This document shows, piece by piece, positions 1-10,785 of a DNA stretch of 64,000 bases. Position 1 is the stretch's first letter, and each line of letters opens with the position of its first letter. The translations under genes and the position numbers were made by a program. The notes beneath the pieces are model-generated. The model was given only the letters and a program-made list of their open reading frames with translations. It did no database searches and was not told where the DNA came from. This stretch comes from Corythoichthys intestinalis (lineage: Eukaryota > Chordata > Actinopteri > Syngnathiformes > Syngnathidae). The stretch lies in the NCBI RefSeq assembly GCF_030265065.1, contig NC_080416.1:20251501-20315500 (forward strand), given 5' to 3'.

Positions 1-948
1 TCTGTCAGCTGCTAACCTTGCCGGATGTGTCTGAGTGATGAAGTCAGTGTTTTTTTTGTTTTGGTTTGTTTTAATGCTGCGAAAAGACAGTCATCCGGAG
101 AATGAGGTGAAGGAAGGGGACGGAAAGTGTTGCCATTGGCGTTAATTGGAACAACCGCTAAATAATGAATAAGCGATGTGAACATTACTTCGATTTAAGC
201 TGTGAACTTATGCCCAAAGATGAACTGATCACCTCCGCCCAGTTCTGTTAGCAGAATAGATCGAAAAAAACAAATCATCACAAGATAGGCAAACCTGAAA
301 TGATTTTGTTTAAGTAAACGTTGGCCTGTAGCGTTTACTTTCAGATATCGAAAGGTGGATGAGTGCCTTTCTACCAAAAAGGGATGACGCTTTATTGCTT
401 TACTCACCTTCTTTTTTTCTGTTGAGCTCCTCAGTGTTGCAGACAATTAACTTTTTTTTTTTTTCATTTTGGGTGAAAATGTTCTCAGTATTTATTTGAA
501 AACTTTCACACTCATTTTGTAAGCTTTTTGCACCTTACCAAGTCACTCCAAGCAAAGGAAGTTTCTCTATTTGAGGAAATGTTTGTAAAGTGTAAAAAGA
601 TGAGATTTTGTTTTTCTACGTTTATTAAAGTATTTAAAAGATGTGCAGCAAACGCTGCGTATGACATGTACACAACCTTGTCAGCTAAGTGACATGTTAC
701 ATCGGTGTTAGTAGTGTGAGTTGTGTTGTTTTATTATCGCTGTAGAAAGGTGTATTATATTCAGAGCACAAGCAAAACAAAAGAGCTTAATCTGTAAAAT
801 ATGATTAAAAAGGAAAAGAAAACTGTAGATGTGGTCATAGAGGGAAGTATTATTTTTATGGTGTTACTCCTTGTTACTTTTGCTTTCAAGGCATTTTTAA
901 TTAACTTTACGTAGGGAAACCAAGGCCCTACGCAACCTGGGAAACAAC
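1..948. other. AT-rich intergenic DNA, no gene seen
   Basis: I see no exon, RNA gene or recognisable repeat here. The longest frames (83 and 68 residues, - strand) are low-complexity, match no family I know and have no splice context. A short palindromic stretch near 910-935, with CGTAGGG and CCCTACG arms, lies just outside the transposon that begins at 949 and may be debris of a related copy. Confidence 0.5.
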
Positions 949-1589
949 CAAGGGCGTAGGTTTGCATAGGGACGATAGGGACATAACACTACCAACTTAT
1001 CAGGATGCTCAAATTGTCCCCACCAACTTATTTGACCCTTCCATTATTAAGTGAATTATTTTCATTATGTGAGACATTTACCACTTTTCACTTGCTGAAT
1101 GTGGCTGTCCATTTTTCCCTAGGAAATGCACGTTTCATTGGCTGATGACTTGCATTTATTTAAAATGCATTTATTTTCTATATTATTTAAAATATTTTTA
1201 TTTGCAGCCTATGCAGACATTTTTTTCAGATAATCATACATTAATCATAGTCGAGGTAAAAAGTATGTATGTAAGTATGTTAATAATAATTTATGACATT
1301 GATTCTGGAAGTTTTTTTTAAATGATTCTTTAGTAGTTTTTGAAAACAAAGGTTTGAATCGAAGAGTGTATCACCTGACCAATACACATGAAAGTTAGAA
1401 TAAGTCAATAGATTTATTTTGCATTGATCATTTAGCCTATCAGTTAATTAGGTTCCTATTTGTGAGAAATATGGCCCTGACCCCCGTTCACCAAATCTGT
1501 TTGGTCTTATTAATGTCCCATCCCCAGGAAAAAGTGTACATGCAGGTTATGCTGTCCCTACCAATGTTGAGACCAAACCTACGCCCTTG
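949..1589 (+). mobile_element. hAT-like non-autonomous transposon, family 1 copy A
   Basis: The ends are inverted repeats, CAAGGGCGTAGGTTTG at the left and CAAACCTACGCCCTTG at the right. The flanking octamers are GAAACAAC (941-948) and GAAACATC (1590-1597), a 7/8 match to an 8-bp target-site duplication, which is the hAT hallmark. No transposase reading frame is present. Three more copies of the family lie at 2037, 12963 and 45171. Superfamily assignment is inferred from duplication length and terminal repeats only. Confidence 0.8.
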
Positions 1590-2036
1590 GAAACATCACC
1601 ACATAAGAGACCATGAAGTCCAAATGTCTCACTTGAAATGCTATTTGTACTTGTTCTACAAGAATTAAAAAATAAAATAAACGTTGTGTTCATGTGTTTG
1701 TGTGTGTGTGAATTGCAGCACATTACTTGGGTTTGCAAACAAGTAAAATACGACTTGAGCAATTTTCCAAATCAGGGAATTATTTGATCTTACATATAAA
1801 TGACATTTCATATATTTGAAATGTAAATATGCATCATTTTTTCTTACTTATCCAGCACATTAGAAGGAGCTTTAGTGAGATGTGTTGTAGATATGTTCCT
1901 GGTTTTGAACAGCAACCTGAATTTTAGATCTTTAAATTCAGCAAGACTGATATAAATTTAACCATAAATGTTAGTTTCATCTGAAATTTAAAACAAATTC
2001 TAAGAAGAAATTAGTATATGTACATTTATGTACCTG
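1590..2036. other. AT-rich spacer between two transposon copies
   Basis: Nothing recognisable apart from a short TG-rich run near 1697-1710. Confidence 0.5.
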
Positions 2037-2808
2037 CAAAGGCGTAGGTTTGCATAGGGATGGTTTGCATAGGGATGGTAAGAACATAAAACTACCAACT
2101 TTTCAGGATGCTCAATTTGTCCCCACCAACTTTTTAACAACCTTATTTGCATTTAATAATGACTTCAGGTATTTAGATAATTTCTTATATGTTGTAAGGA
2201 GGGAATTGACCCTACCGTTATTAAGTGAATTATTTTCATTATGTTCAGACGTACATTTACCCCTTTTCACTTGGTAAATGATAAATGTTTTTCCCTCTCA
2301 AACTTAGTTTGATTGGCTGATGACTTGCATTCATTTAAAATGTATTTATCTATTTTCATCATTATTTATTATATTTAGATTTATTTTTTTTGCTGCCGAT
2401 GCTTATATTTTTTTCAGATGATCATACATTAATTGTAGTCGAGATAAAAAGTTTTCATTTTTTGTTGAGGTTAGCTGTGCTTGTGGGCAGAAGCAGTAGT
2501 TTTACCTAAAAGAAGTCTCCATTTTTATTTTTGTTCTGTCATGACTAAGACGTTTTTTTGTTGTTGTTTTTTTTTCAGTTATATTTATTAATTTAGACAA
2601 TGTTGAGTGGTCTTAAGACAAATGTTTATTTTTTGCATTCCTTGATATTTAAGAAATTATTAACAAGTGTTTATTTTTTATATTCATATATTCTAAGATT
2701 TAAAGATTTATTCTGCTTTGGTCATTTAGCCTATGAATTAATTTGGTTTATATTCGTGAGAAATGTTGCCGTGACCCCCGTTCACCCAATTTGTTTGGTC
2801 TTATTGGC

Positions 2809-4939
2809 TTCACAAAGCCATAACTTTGTACACCCTGAAAATATGCCCTGTAGCAAACTCAGACCACTAATCTGCTTGTGCACAAGCTTGCTGTGTGATC
2901 TCAACAACCGTACAATGGAGCTGCTTGACTGGACGCTGAGTTCACTGGACACCCTAATCAATGAACTCACACAAATCGACAACATTGCTTGAGTGCCATG
3001 GCAATTAATAACTTTTGGGAAGATAATTCATGTGAAAAAGAAAAAACAAAAAACAAAAGCTCATGTAATGTGATGGATGTAACTCTACCATGTTTGATTG
3101 TGTGTTCTTGGCTGTAGGGGGACGGGTAATGATAAGTATATGTTTCTCCCGTCTGCCCTTGTCTTTCTTCGGTTCTTTCTTTCTTCGGGCGAATCATATC
3201 ACATTTTGTAATTGTCAATGATACTTGAAAGATACATCTCCTGGATGCACTGGGACACATCATCAGTGATGTATCTAGGATTCATTGAGTGTTTCGGGTC
3301 TCGCAACATCAGACACCCTCGTCCTAGTGACCCAGCCGGGGTGGATCAAGTCCCGGCTTGTGTCCCAGTAGCAACCCACGGATCTGCCCTCTTCAACCAC
3401 AACCACCTTGTGGCTTTCTCTGCAGCTTCACTTGCAGACTGAATGGCCCTTTTCTTGGCCACCCCTGTGATTCCCAGCCGGTCAAGGACTTTACAGAGGG
3501 AGCGTCCTGCGAAGCCTCGACAGCCGACTTCTATGGGCTCATAGAAAGTCCTCCAGCCCCTTCCCCTGCACTCCTCCACTAGTTCCTGATACTTGGCCCG
3601 TTTCCTCTCGTTGGCCTCCTCAATCCGCTCCTCCCAGGGCACGGTAAGTTCCAGCATGATCAGGTGTTTTGAAGCCTCTGAGAGGATGATCATGTCTGGC
3701 CGAAGCGATGTTTTTGCTATCTGCTGGGGGAACCTCAGCTGTTTTCCCAGGTCAACGTGGAGCTTCCAGTCAGGGGCTGTGTGGAGGAGTCCTGTTGTTA
3801 TCTTTGGACGTGCACGGGGTCTCTCTCCAGCTTTTATGAAGGAGATGGCCTTCTTTGGAGCATGATGGTGTTTGCTAGAGCTGATGGCGGTGGCTATACT
3901 CTCGGCAACTGCTTTCAGTACCTGGTCGTGGCGCCAGCGGTAGCGACCATCAGCCAGGGACTTTGGGCAGCTGCTGAGGAGATGTTCCAGGGAGCCTCTC
4001 CCGGAGCAAAGGGAGCAGGAGGGTGTCTCGCTCTTCCCCCACACATGGAGGTTTGCTGGGCTGGGGAGGGAATCGTAGACTGCCGCTACGAGGAACCGGA
4101 CACGGTGGAGGTCTGCCTGCATGATGTTCGACCAGGTGACTTTGCGCTGCAAAGTGCCCTCCCATCTTGTCCATGCTCCCTGTTGCCGGAGTCCCAATGC
4201 CCTGCCCACTCGCTCTTCCTCCAGGCCTGCACGGACCTCCTCCTGGAGTAGATGTTGTCTTTCCTTGCCCCGAGCCTGGCTGACCTGGGTCTTTGGGATG
4301 TAGCCCAATCCAGCTCTCCCTGTTGCCACAGTCCCAACCAGTGCCTTTTGCCTAAGGCGTGACTCAGCCACCTCCACTGCCTTTTCTGCCTTCCACTTCC
4401 TTCCTGTCCTCACTTCAATGCCGGCTGATGACACCTTGCCGTCCCTGGATTCTCTGTACTGTAGGGCTTCTCTTGTGCGTGCCACCTTGAATTCTTCAGT
4501 GAGCCCACTGAAGGGCAGCTGCAGGTTGTTGCTAGTCCCGTACAGGGCAGCGCTGTTGAGGCTGCGAGGAAGACCCAGCCATTTCCGCAGAAAGCTGCTG
4601 ATCTTCCTTTCAAAGGATTCCACCGTCGTTACTGGGACTGCATAGACGAGGAGAGGCCACAGGATTCTGGGAAGGATGGAGTGCTGGTAGATCCAGGCTT
4701 TGAATCTGCCAGGCAGGCCAGACTTGTCCACCTTGCCGAGCCAACCACCAAGCTCTTCAGTAGACCTCCGGATAGCAGCAGAGTCCTTCAGGCTGGAGTC
4801 AAAGAGCTTTCCCGGCTCTTGACTGGTTGCTCCGTTATCGATGGAATCACGGTTCCTGAGATTGAGAACCGGAATTTATCGACCACCTTCCCCCTTTTCA
4901 GAACCATGGATGATGACAATTAACATTTCATTCGTTTAT
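2809..4939 (-). mobile_element. 5'-truncated RLE-type LINE (R2/NeSL-like superfamily)
   Basis: This block interrupts a hAT-like element whose own sequence continues on both sides. The coding sense is the - strand, so the element's 3' end lies near 2809. It carries only the region downstream of the reverse transcriptase core, including the zinc knuckle and restriction-like endonuclease. The 3' end shows no poly(A); TTATT is present at both junctions and may be a short target duplication. Low-frequency damage and a largely open frame suggest moderate age. Confidence 0.75.
3346..4900 (-). pseudogene. C-terminal part of an RLE LINE polyprotein
   Basis: An open frame of 461 residues runs from 4731 down to 3346, and homologous-looking sequence continues upstream to about 4900 in another frame, so at least one frameshift has occurred. 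At residues 239-255 there is a Cys-X2-Cys-X7-His-X4-Cys knuckle, and at 344-361 an Arg-Pro-Asp followed 14 residues later by Glu in ELTVPWE, with KRAKYQ downstream. This order (knuckle, then PD...E nuclease) is characteristic of LINEs with a restriction-like endonuclease such as R2 and NeSL. The reverse transcriptase catalytic motif is absent, so it cannot be a working element. The exact clade would need a phylogeny. Confidence 0.75.
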
Positions 4940-5012
4940 TATTAATGTCCCGTCCCCAGCAAAAATTGAGCAGATTATTCTGTTTTATGTTGAGACCAAA
5001 CCTACGCCCTTG

Positions 5013-5275
5013 TGTACATGTTTGTGATATTTTTGAGCATCCTTAGTCTACTAATAGATGACAGCAATGTACCCAAACGCTATTTACCATACAAACAACG
5101 CCTGCACATGCTGGTGACTACTTTGCCCACCAGAGGTCAGGATTTACTTAACAGCGCCGTTGAGGCGAAGAAGTAAGCATTGAAGAAGACATAACTGTCA
5201 GCCAGAAAGCCATAGGTTCTACTTATTAGGTGATAGCCGAGCTAGATCGAAAATACATCCGTTATTCCGTTAGCC
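5013..5275 (+). promoter_or_regulatory. 5' flank of the first gstr gene
   Basis: This 263-bp interval between the transposon end and the start codon must hold at least the proximal promoter. I see no TATA box at the usual distance. The start codon sits in a TTAGCCATGGCC context. Confidence 0.35.
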
Positions 5276-8200
5276 ATGGCCGAAAACATGAACCTGTATT
5301 GGGGCTCCGGCTCTCCTCCATGCTGGAGAGTAATGATAGCCCTGGAGGAGAAGAAACTGCAGGGTTACAATCAAAAGCTGCTGTCTTTCGAGAAAATGGA
5401 ACATAAGTCACCAGAAGTTTTATCTATTAACCCCAGAGGACAAGTAAGTAAAATTCAAAATAATGCATTGAACTCGCTGTGGTTAAAGTCCAAGCCAAAT
5501 ATATTTTTTAAATGCAAATATCACACTTTTACGCCAAAACTACGTTATAGGTTTAAACGAAATCAGCAAAAAGAGTGTAATTATTCGGCTTGTATTTGAC
5601 TAGTTAATTAATTACTTTTTGGAATGTTGTGGACTTTTGAACATTGACTTAAGGGGAGGAATCAGAGCTAAGGTTAATAAAACATTTTGATTTTTAAGTA
5701 AGTGTAGTAGGCTCAAATGTTTATCCAAAAACAACTCAAATGTTATTTTTAAATGTATTTGTATGTCAGTGTAAATTTGGGGAGTCTTCAGTCTCATTAA
5801 CTATTTCAGTTTATAATATTTTATACACTCTGCAATTTTATTTTTCTTTACTAATTTTTATCCCTTTCAGCTTCCTTCATTCAAACATGGTGACAATATT
5901 TTGAATGAATCCTACGCAGCCTGTTTCTACCTAGAGGTAAGTACGAAAACACAAACGTATGTATGTTTATTAAAGCGTAAGCATTACACCCCCCCCCCCC
6001 CCCCCCCCCCCCCCGTTTATTGTTGACATGTTTCAACAGAGCCAGTTCAAGCATCAGGGGAGCAAGCTCATCCCAGATGGCCCTGCTGAACAAGCCCTTG
6101 TTTACCAGCGCATGTTTGAGGGACTCACCTTTTATGACAAACTATGTAAGACGTTAATTAGATAATGATAACTTTGTAGTGTCTTCATCAACTTTAATAG
6201 TAGTCGGCTGTTTTTTAATTGCTGACATTTAAAACCGTGCTGCAATCATTTTTTCATTTTCATAGATGATGATGACATACAGTTGGCAAGTTTCCCTGTG
6301 GGGTTAATTATTCTAGTTCAGTGTTGTTTTTGTCAGCGAACAATTTTTTTCATGACTATGATGAACTAAAAACTAGGGCTGTCAAAATTATCGCGTTAAC
6401 GGGCGTTAATTATTTTTTTTAATTAATCACATTAAAATATTTGACGCAATTAGCGCATGCACTAAATGACCCGCTCGCACATTGCCTCAAACAGATTACA
6501 ATGAGGCCGTTTATGGACATTAAGAGTGAAGAGAATGCCACCGGCCGCTTGGGGGCATCGCCGTTCCATACTCATGTTATTTCTTCTAAACGTGGGAGAA
6601 TTAGTAGTTGTGAGACGTTTATGCTGTATTCACAATGCAATGCAAATTGCTATTTGTGCTCCACACATATTTCGGTAAGTTTTCTTTCTTTTAGTGGCAA
6701 TTATGTGTCTCTTGTTGTATTTTGGGTAAGATATGTACAGATATATGTTATACAGTAAAGGCGAGTGGACACAGGCGTTCTTTGGACCGCGCCGTTTATT
6801 GGCAGAAGCTTCTCCTTCACAACAAACATAAGTATCGTTTAGTGAAAGCACAACAAAAAGAATATTCTTATTTCTCCCAAAAAAATAATGTTCACAAAAA
6901 GAAAAGCACTTCAGTCTATAGTAATGAGGCCCTATTCTGACACACAGTTAAACAACAACGCAAAATGAACTGGCATTCCATATCAAAATAGCTATGCAAA
7001 ATACACGTAAAACTTAGACTTTGGTCACTCTATTTTTATTATTGTTATTTTTATTCTTCTTATTATTATATTAACTCTACTTTTGATTGAAAATTTTACA
7101 AATTTTATTAAAACAAAAACATGAAGAGGGGTTTTAATATAAAATTACTATAACTTGTAACTATAAAAATGATCTTTTAAGAACTACAAGTCTTTCTATC
7201 CGTGGATCACTTTAACAGAAAGAATGTTAATAATGGCATTTGTGGATTTATTGTTACAATAAACAAATACAGTACTTATGTACAGTACGTTGTATGTATA
7301 TGTCCGTCGTGTGTCTTATCTTTCCATTCCAACTATAATTTACAGAAAAATATGGCATATTTTAGAGATGGTTTGAATTGCGATTAATTGCGATTAATTA
7401 CGAATAATTAATTTTTAAGCTGTAATTAACTCGATTAAAAATTTTAATCGTCTGACAGCACTACTAAAAACGTGTCATGGTTAGACGCAAACATAATAAG
7501 AGGGATATCAGTTTTCCTCTGACGAGACGAGTACTAGATAAATGTACTAATGACACCTGCTATCGTCATTAGTTCACAATGTGTGACATTTTCTCATCGT
7601 ACTTGTAGGTAGCACACATCGTAGCAGTGTCACTCATGTGACGTGCGGCACCACCCCCTGCCCCACACACACGCTTACTCACCTACTCTACAAATTCCAG
7701 ATTTGCCTTTTGTGAAACACATGTCAGGTGCTGCTTGGTTTTATTTTCTTATCTTGGCAAGATATGCCATGTTGCTTTAGCCTTTAAAGGTCTGTGCTGA
7801 GTGATCATCACACACTAAGTGTAACTTCGCATTTGCGTTATCATTTAGCCTGTTGGGTGTCTTCTAAACTCATGGAAAACTGTTTACATACAGTTTGTTG
7901 CGTCCAGGTGAGTTTAATTAATTGAAAATAATGTACTGTTTTCCTGTTGAGTGTGTATTATCATCACGAAGATGGTGATGTCCTTGTAGACTCTACAATA
8001 ATGTGCTCGTCTGTCAATGTTCATTTAAAATGATTGGAAACCTTTATTTATTCATGGACTAAAACGCTTGAAGTTTACAGACGAAAACATTTTGAGTAAT
8101 TGTCGACTAAAACTAGACGAAGACGAACACATTTTGAAGTGACTAAAATATGACTTAGTCTTTTGGACGAAAATACTTATTAGTCTAAGACGAAAATTAA

Positions 8201-10113
8201 AAGGGCTACCAAAAACAACATTGTTCTTGTTAACACAGTTTTTGTCTTCTGGCCTCGAGTGTAGGTGCTGTTATCTACTACGAGTGGATTGTGCCCGAAG
8301 GCGAGAGGCTTGAGTCCGCTTTGAAGAGAAACTGTCAAGCCCTTGCCGCTGAACTCCAGCTGTGGGAGGGCTACCTGCAAAAGGTTAAGCATCGTCGAAA
8401 AGCAGAAGACTACTAAGAAGTACTAGTTTATTTTTTACTTTCGCTCTCAAACATCTTTTTATGTAGGCGGGATCCTACCTGGCTGGGCCCTCCTTCTCGA
8501 TGGCGGATGTGATTGTGTTCCCAACTATTGCAAATCTTTTCAGGTTTGGGTAAGTTGATGCTAGGCAGGGCGAATTTATTTATATAGCACAATTCAAACA
8601 CAAGGCAATTCAAAGTGCTTTACATCACATGAAGATCATAAAAATCGCATTAAATCAATAGAACGTAAAAACAATCGAAACACGAAATAAAATTATAGAT
8701 AAAAATTGCATTTAATCACGAATAGAATAAATGAATAAAATCTAAAAAAAAAAAAAAAAAAAAAACTACTACTACTAATAATAAGTGAAATCAGCAATGG
8801 AGATAAAGCACAAGAGAAATAGAAAACAAATAGATTGAAATATATAGACAGCTAGTGATATGCTGTGCTAAACAAAAGCTTTTTGTTTTTAGCTCTGATT
8901 TAAAGGAGCTAACAGTTTGAGCATACTGCAGACCTTCAGATTCCAGAGGTGAGGAGCATAATAACTAAATGCTGCCTCTTGTTCCTGGAACATACAGGAG
9001 ACCGGTTCCAGACGACCTTAGGGGTCTAGATGTTTCATAGGAATCTAATAAATCAAGCATGTATTTTGGTCCAAGGCCATTAAGTGTTTTGTAGACGAGC
9101 AGTAGTATTTTATAGTCTATCCTTTGATCCTTTGACTCACTGGAAGCCAGTCTAACGATTTCAAAACCGGTTTAATGTGGTCCAGTTTCCTTGTGTTTGT
9201 GAGGACTGGCTGTAGCATTCTGTACTAGCTGCAGCTTCCCGACTGATTTTTTTTATCAAGACCTGTAAATATACCGTTGCAATAGTCCAATCTACTGAAA
9301 GTGAATGCATGCATAAGTTTTTTCATGTCTTGTTGAGTCAGAAGCCCTTAATTCTGGCTATATTTTTTTTTTAGGTGGTAATAAGCAGATTTACTGATTG
9401 ACTTTAGATGGCTATCAAATTCTAAGTCTGAGAAAATAATTACGCCAAGATTTCTGACTTGAGTTTTAGCTTTAAGTGACAGTGTGCTAAGGTGCCTGCT
9501 TATCTTTTACCTTTTTTTTGGGAGGGGCCCAAAAATGATCACTTCTGTCTTCTCCACATTTAACTGGAGAAAATTCCGGCACAACATTTCATTGACTTGA
9601 TAAATGCACTTATTCATGGAGACTAAAGGACTATTATCATATGGGGACACAGAAATGTAGAGTTCTGTGTCATCTGCATAGGAGTGATAGGATGTTGCTC
9701 TAAGTTATATGGCATGCACTGACATGACATTTCAGGAGACGCACGAAAACAATGCAATGACCTCTAATACAAAAAAAAAAATTACCTCAGAAATGTTGCA
9801 TTACGACGTTTGGCATATGGTAATTACGCTTCAGCATATTCAAGCATCAGTGCCATTATGTAGTGTACAAGAACAAAATATGATTTTAAAAATGACATAC
9901 TAAAAGCAAAGATAACCATTGTTTTCAGTATTTATTCTGTTTTATTTATTACGTATTATTATGTCATTTCTTATTTTAAGGTTGCGTGCAGAGCGCTACC
10001 CAAAAGTGGCTGCTTACTACGCAATGTTGAAGGATCGGCCCAGTATCAAAGCCAGCTGGCCACCTCACTGGCTGGAGAACCCCAACGAACAAGACGCACT
10101 CAAAGAAATTTGA
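5276..10113 (+). CDS. gstr: glutathione S-transferase rho, first of a tandem pair
   Basis: Coding exons are 5276-5443, 5871-5936, 6040-6145, 8265-8383, 8467-8549 and 9981-10113, all with GT-AG introns and consistent phases, giving 224 residues, normal for cytosolic GSTs. The enzyme conjugates glutathione to electrophiles. The N-terminal thioredoxin-like half has the LYWGSGSPPCWR start and the NPRGQ/LPSFK loop across the exon 1-2 junction, where cytosolic GSTs carry the cis-proline that contacts glutathione. The helical half has the S-M-A-D capping box (exon 5) typical of the GST fold. The rho class is known chiefly from fishes. Intron 2 is only 103 bp and contains 26 consecutive C; intron 3 holds nested transposons and intron 5 a LINE piece. 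The second copy follows 5 kb downstream with matching exon borders. Confidence 0.93.
5989..6014. repeat. 26-base poly-C run in gstr intron 2
   Basis: An uninterrupted C homopolymer occupies a quarter of a 103-bp intron and ends 25 bases before the acceptor of exon 3. Length polymorphism is likely. Confidence 0.95.
6319..8223. mobile_element. hAT-like non-autonomous transposon (family 2) hosting another
   Basis: The ends are CAGTGTTGTTTTTG at the left and CAAAAACAACATTG-like at the right (imperfect inverted repeats). Flanking octamers TTCTAGTT (6311-6318) and TTCTTGTT (8224-8231) match at 7/8. The interior has repeated GACTAAAA / GACGAAAA words near 8055-8195. A second element sits inside at 6374-7463. 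The whole lies in intron 3 of the first gstr gene and its right end is 41 bases from exon 4. Confidence 0.65.
6374..7463. mobile_element. hAT-like non-autonomous transposon (family 3) copy 1
   Basis: It starts TAGGGCTGTCAAAATTATCG and ends with GTCTGACAGCACTA, with a perfect 8-bp target duplication CTAAAAAC on both sides (6366-6373 and 7464-7471). Subterminal sequence with CGCGTTAACGGGCG at the left and GATTAATTGCGATTAATT at the right is shared with copies at 26477 and 33077. There is no transposase frame. Confidence 0.85.
8565..9700 (-). mobile_element. LINE 3' fragment with reverse transcriptase end (CR1/L2-like)
   Basis: Read on the - strand, it begins inside a reverse transcriptase domain: the codons for the catalytic Tyr-Ala-Asp-Asp box are at 9680-9669, followed by LNVEKTEVIIFGP-type sequence. 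Further on comes decayed sequence resembling the LDYCN...LQL(V/I)QNA segment and thumb region of CR1/L2-type LINEs. Several stops and frameshifts are present, plus an A-rich tract near 8740-8765. It lies in intron 5 of the first gstr gene, opposite to the gene. Clade assignment is tentative. Confidence 0.7.
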
Positions 10114-10290
10114 CATGTACACTGACATAAATGCACAATATTTGCACTATTCAGTTAGATCAGATTTCCTGTTTCTTTATATCAAAATAGTAGGAAGAGT
10201 AGGCTTGGATTTTTATTTTGAACACTAAAATGTTTTTGTGCATGTTGTGGAAAAGAACATACAGTACACTATCAAATAGATGTAGCCTAT

Positions 10291-10296
10291 ATTAAA
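10291..10296 (+). terminator. probable poly(A) signal of the first gstr
   Basis: ATTAAA lies 178 bases after the stop codon. This is the only good candidate before the downstream transposon. Confidence 0.5.
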
Positions 10297-10299
10297 CAA

Positions 10300-10783
10300 G
10301 TTCAATGAAATATCTCACTCTCTTTTATTTTGTGCAAGTCACCTACCCTCATATCAACCAAACATAAAGGTGAGGGTGTATCCCAACGGTAGGCGGTCAC
10401 ACCTTTGCTTGTTCCACAACAGGCTTTTGTGCAAATAAATATAACCGATATTTGCTGTATCATTGTGACTTAGGTTTTCACCAATAATGGTGACACATGC
10501 AAGGCTAATATTTGCAAATGTGCTATGTATAAGTACTCTCCATTTACCATTTACATATACGGTAATACATAATATACATAATACATCCATAAAATACACA
10601 TTGTTATATTCGTGTGTCCCCTTAGCACAGAATTTGCATTTGCTTTTATCCCTGTTGTCATCCTACACTTTGGAGTACTGTTCAAAGCACATAAAGGGCT
10701 GATGCATAATGAATTATTACTGTAACATGATCTTGTGCAACAGGTAAAGTCAAGGGAACTTTAATGTACAAGATTCTATGAAC
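10300..10783. other. spacer between first gstr and a Tc1 element
   Basis: No gene or recognised repeat is visible. Short frames here are unsupported. Confidence 0.45.
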
Positions 10784-10785
10784 TA

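Larger units (their letters stand above)
2037..5012 (+). mobile_element. hAT-like non-autonomous transposon, family 1 copy B, split by a LINE
   Basis: The left end reads CAAAGGCGTAGGTTTGC and the right end CAAACCTACGCCCTTG. Flanking octamers TGTACCTG (2029-2036) and TGTACATG (5013-5020) match at 7/8. Internal sequence follows copy A up to TTGGTCTTATT at about 2808 and resumes with ATTAATGTCCCGTCC at about 4940; the roughly 2.1 kb between is foreign. A short motif at the left end is duplicated (TTTGCATAGGGATGG twice). Confidence 0.75.

Noticed and set aside
195-446. 83-residue - strand frame at the left edge
   Set aside because: Low-complexity, no known domain, no splice or promoter support.
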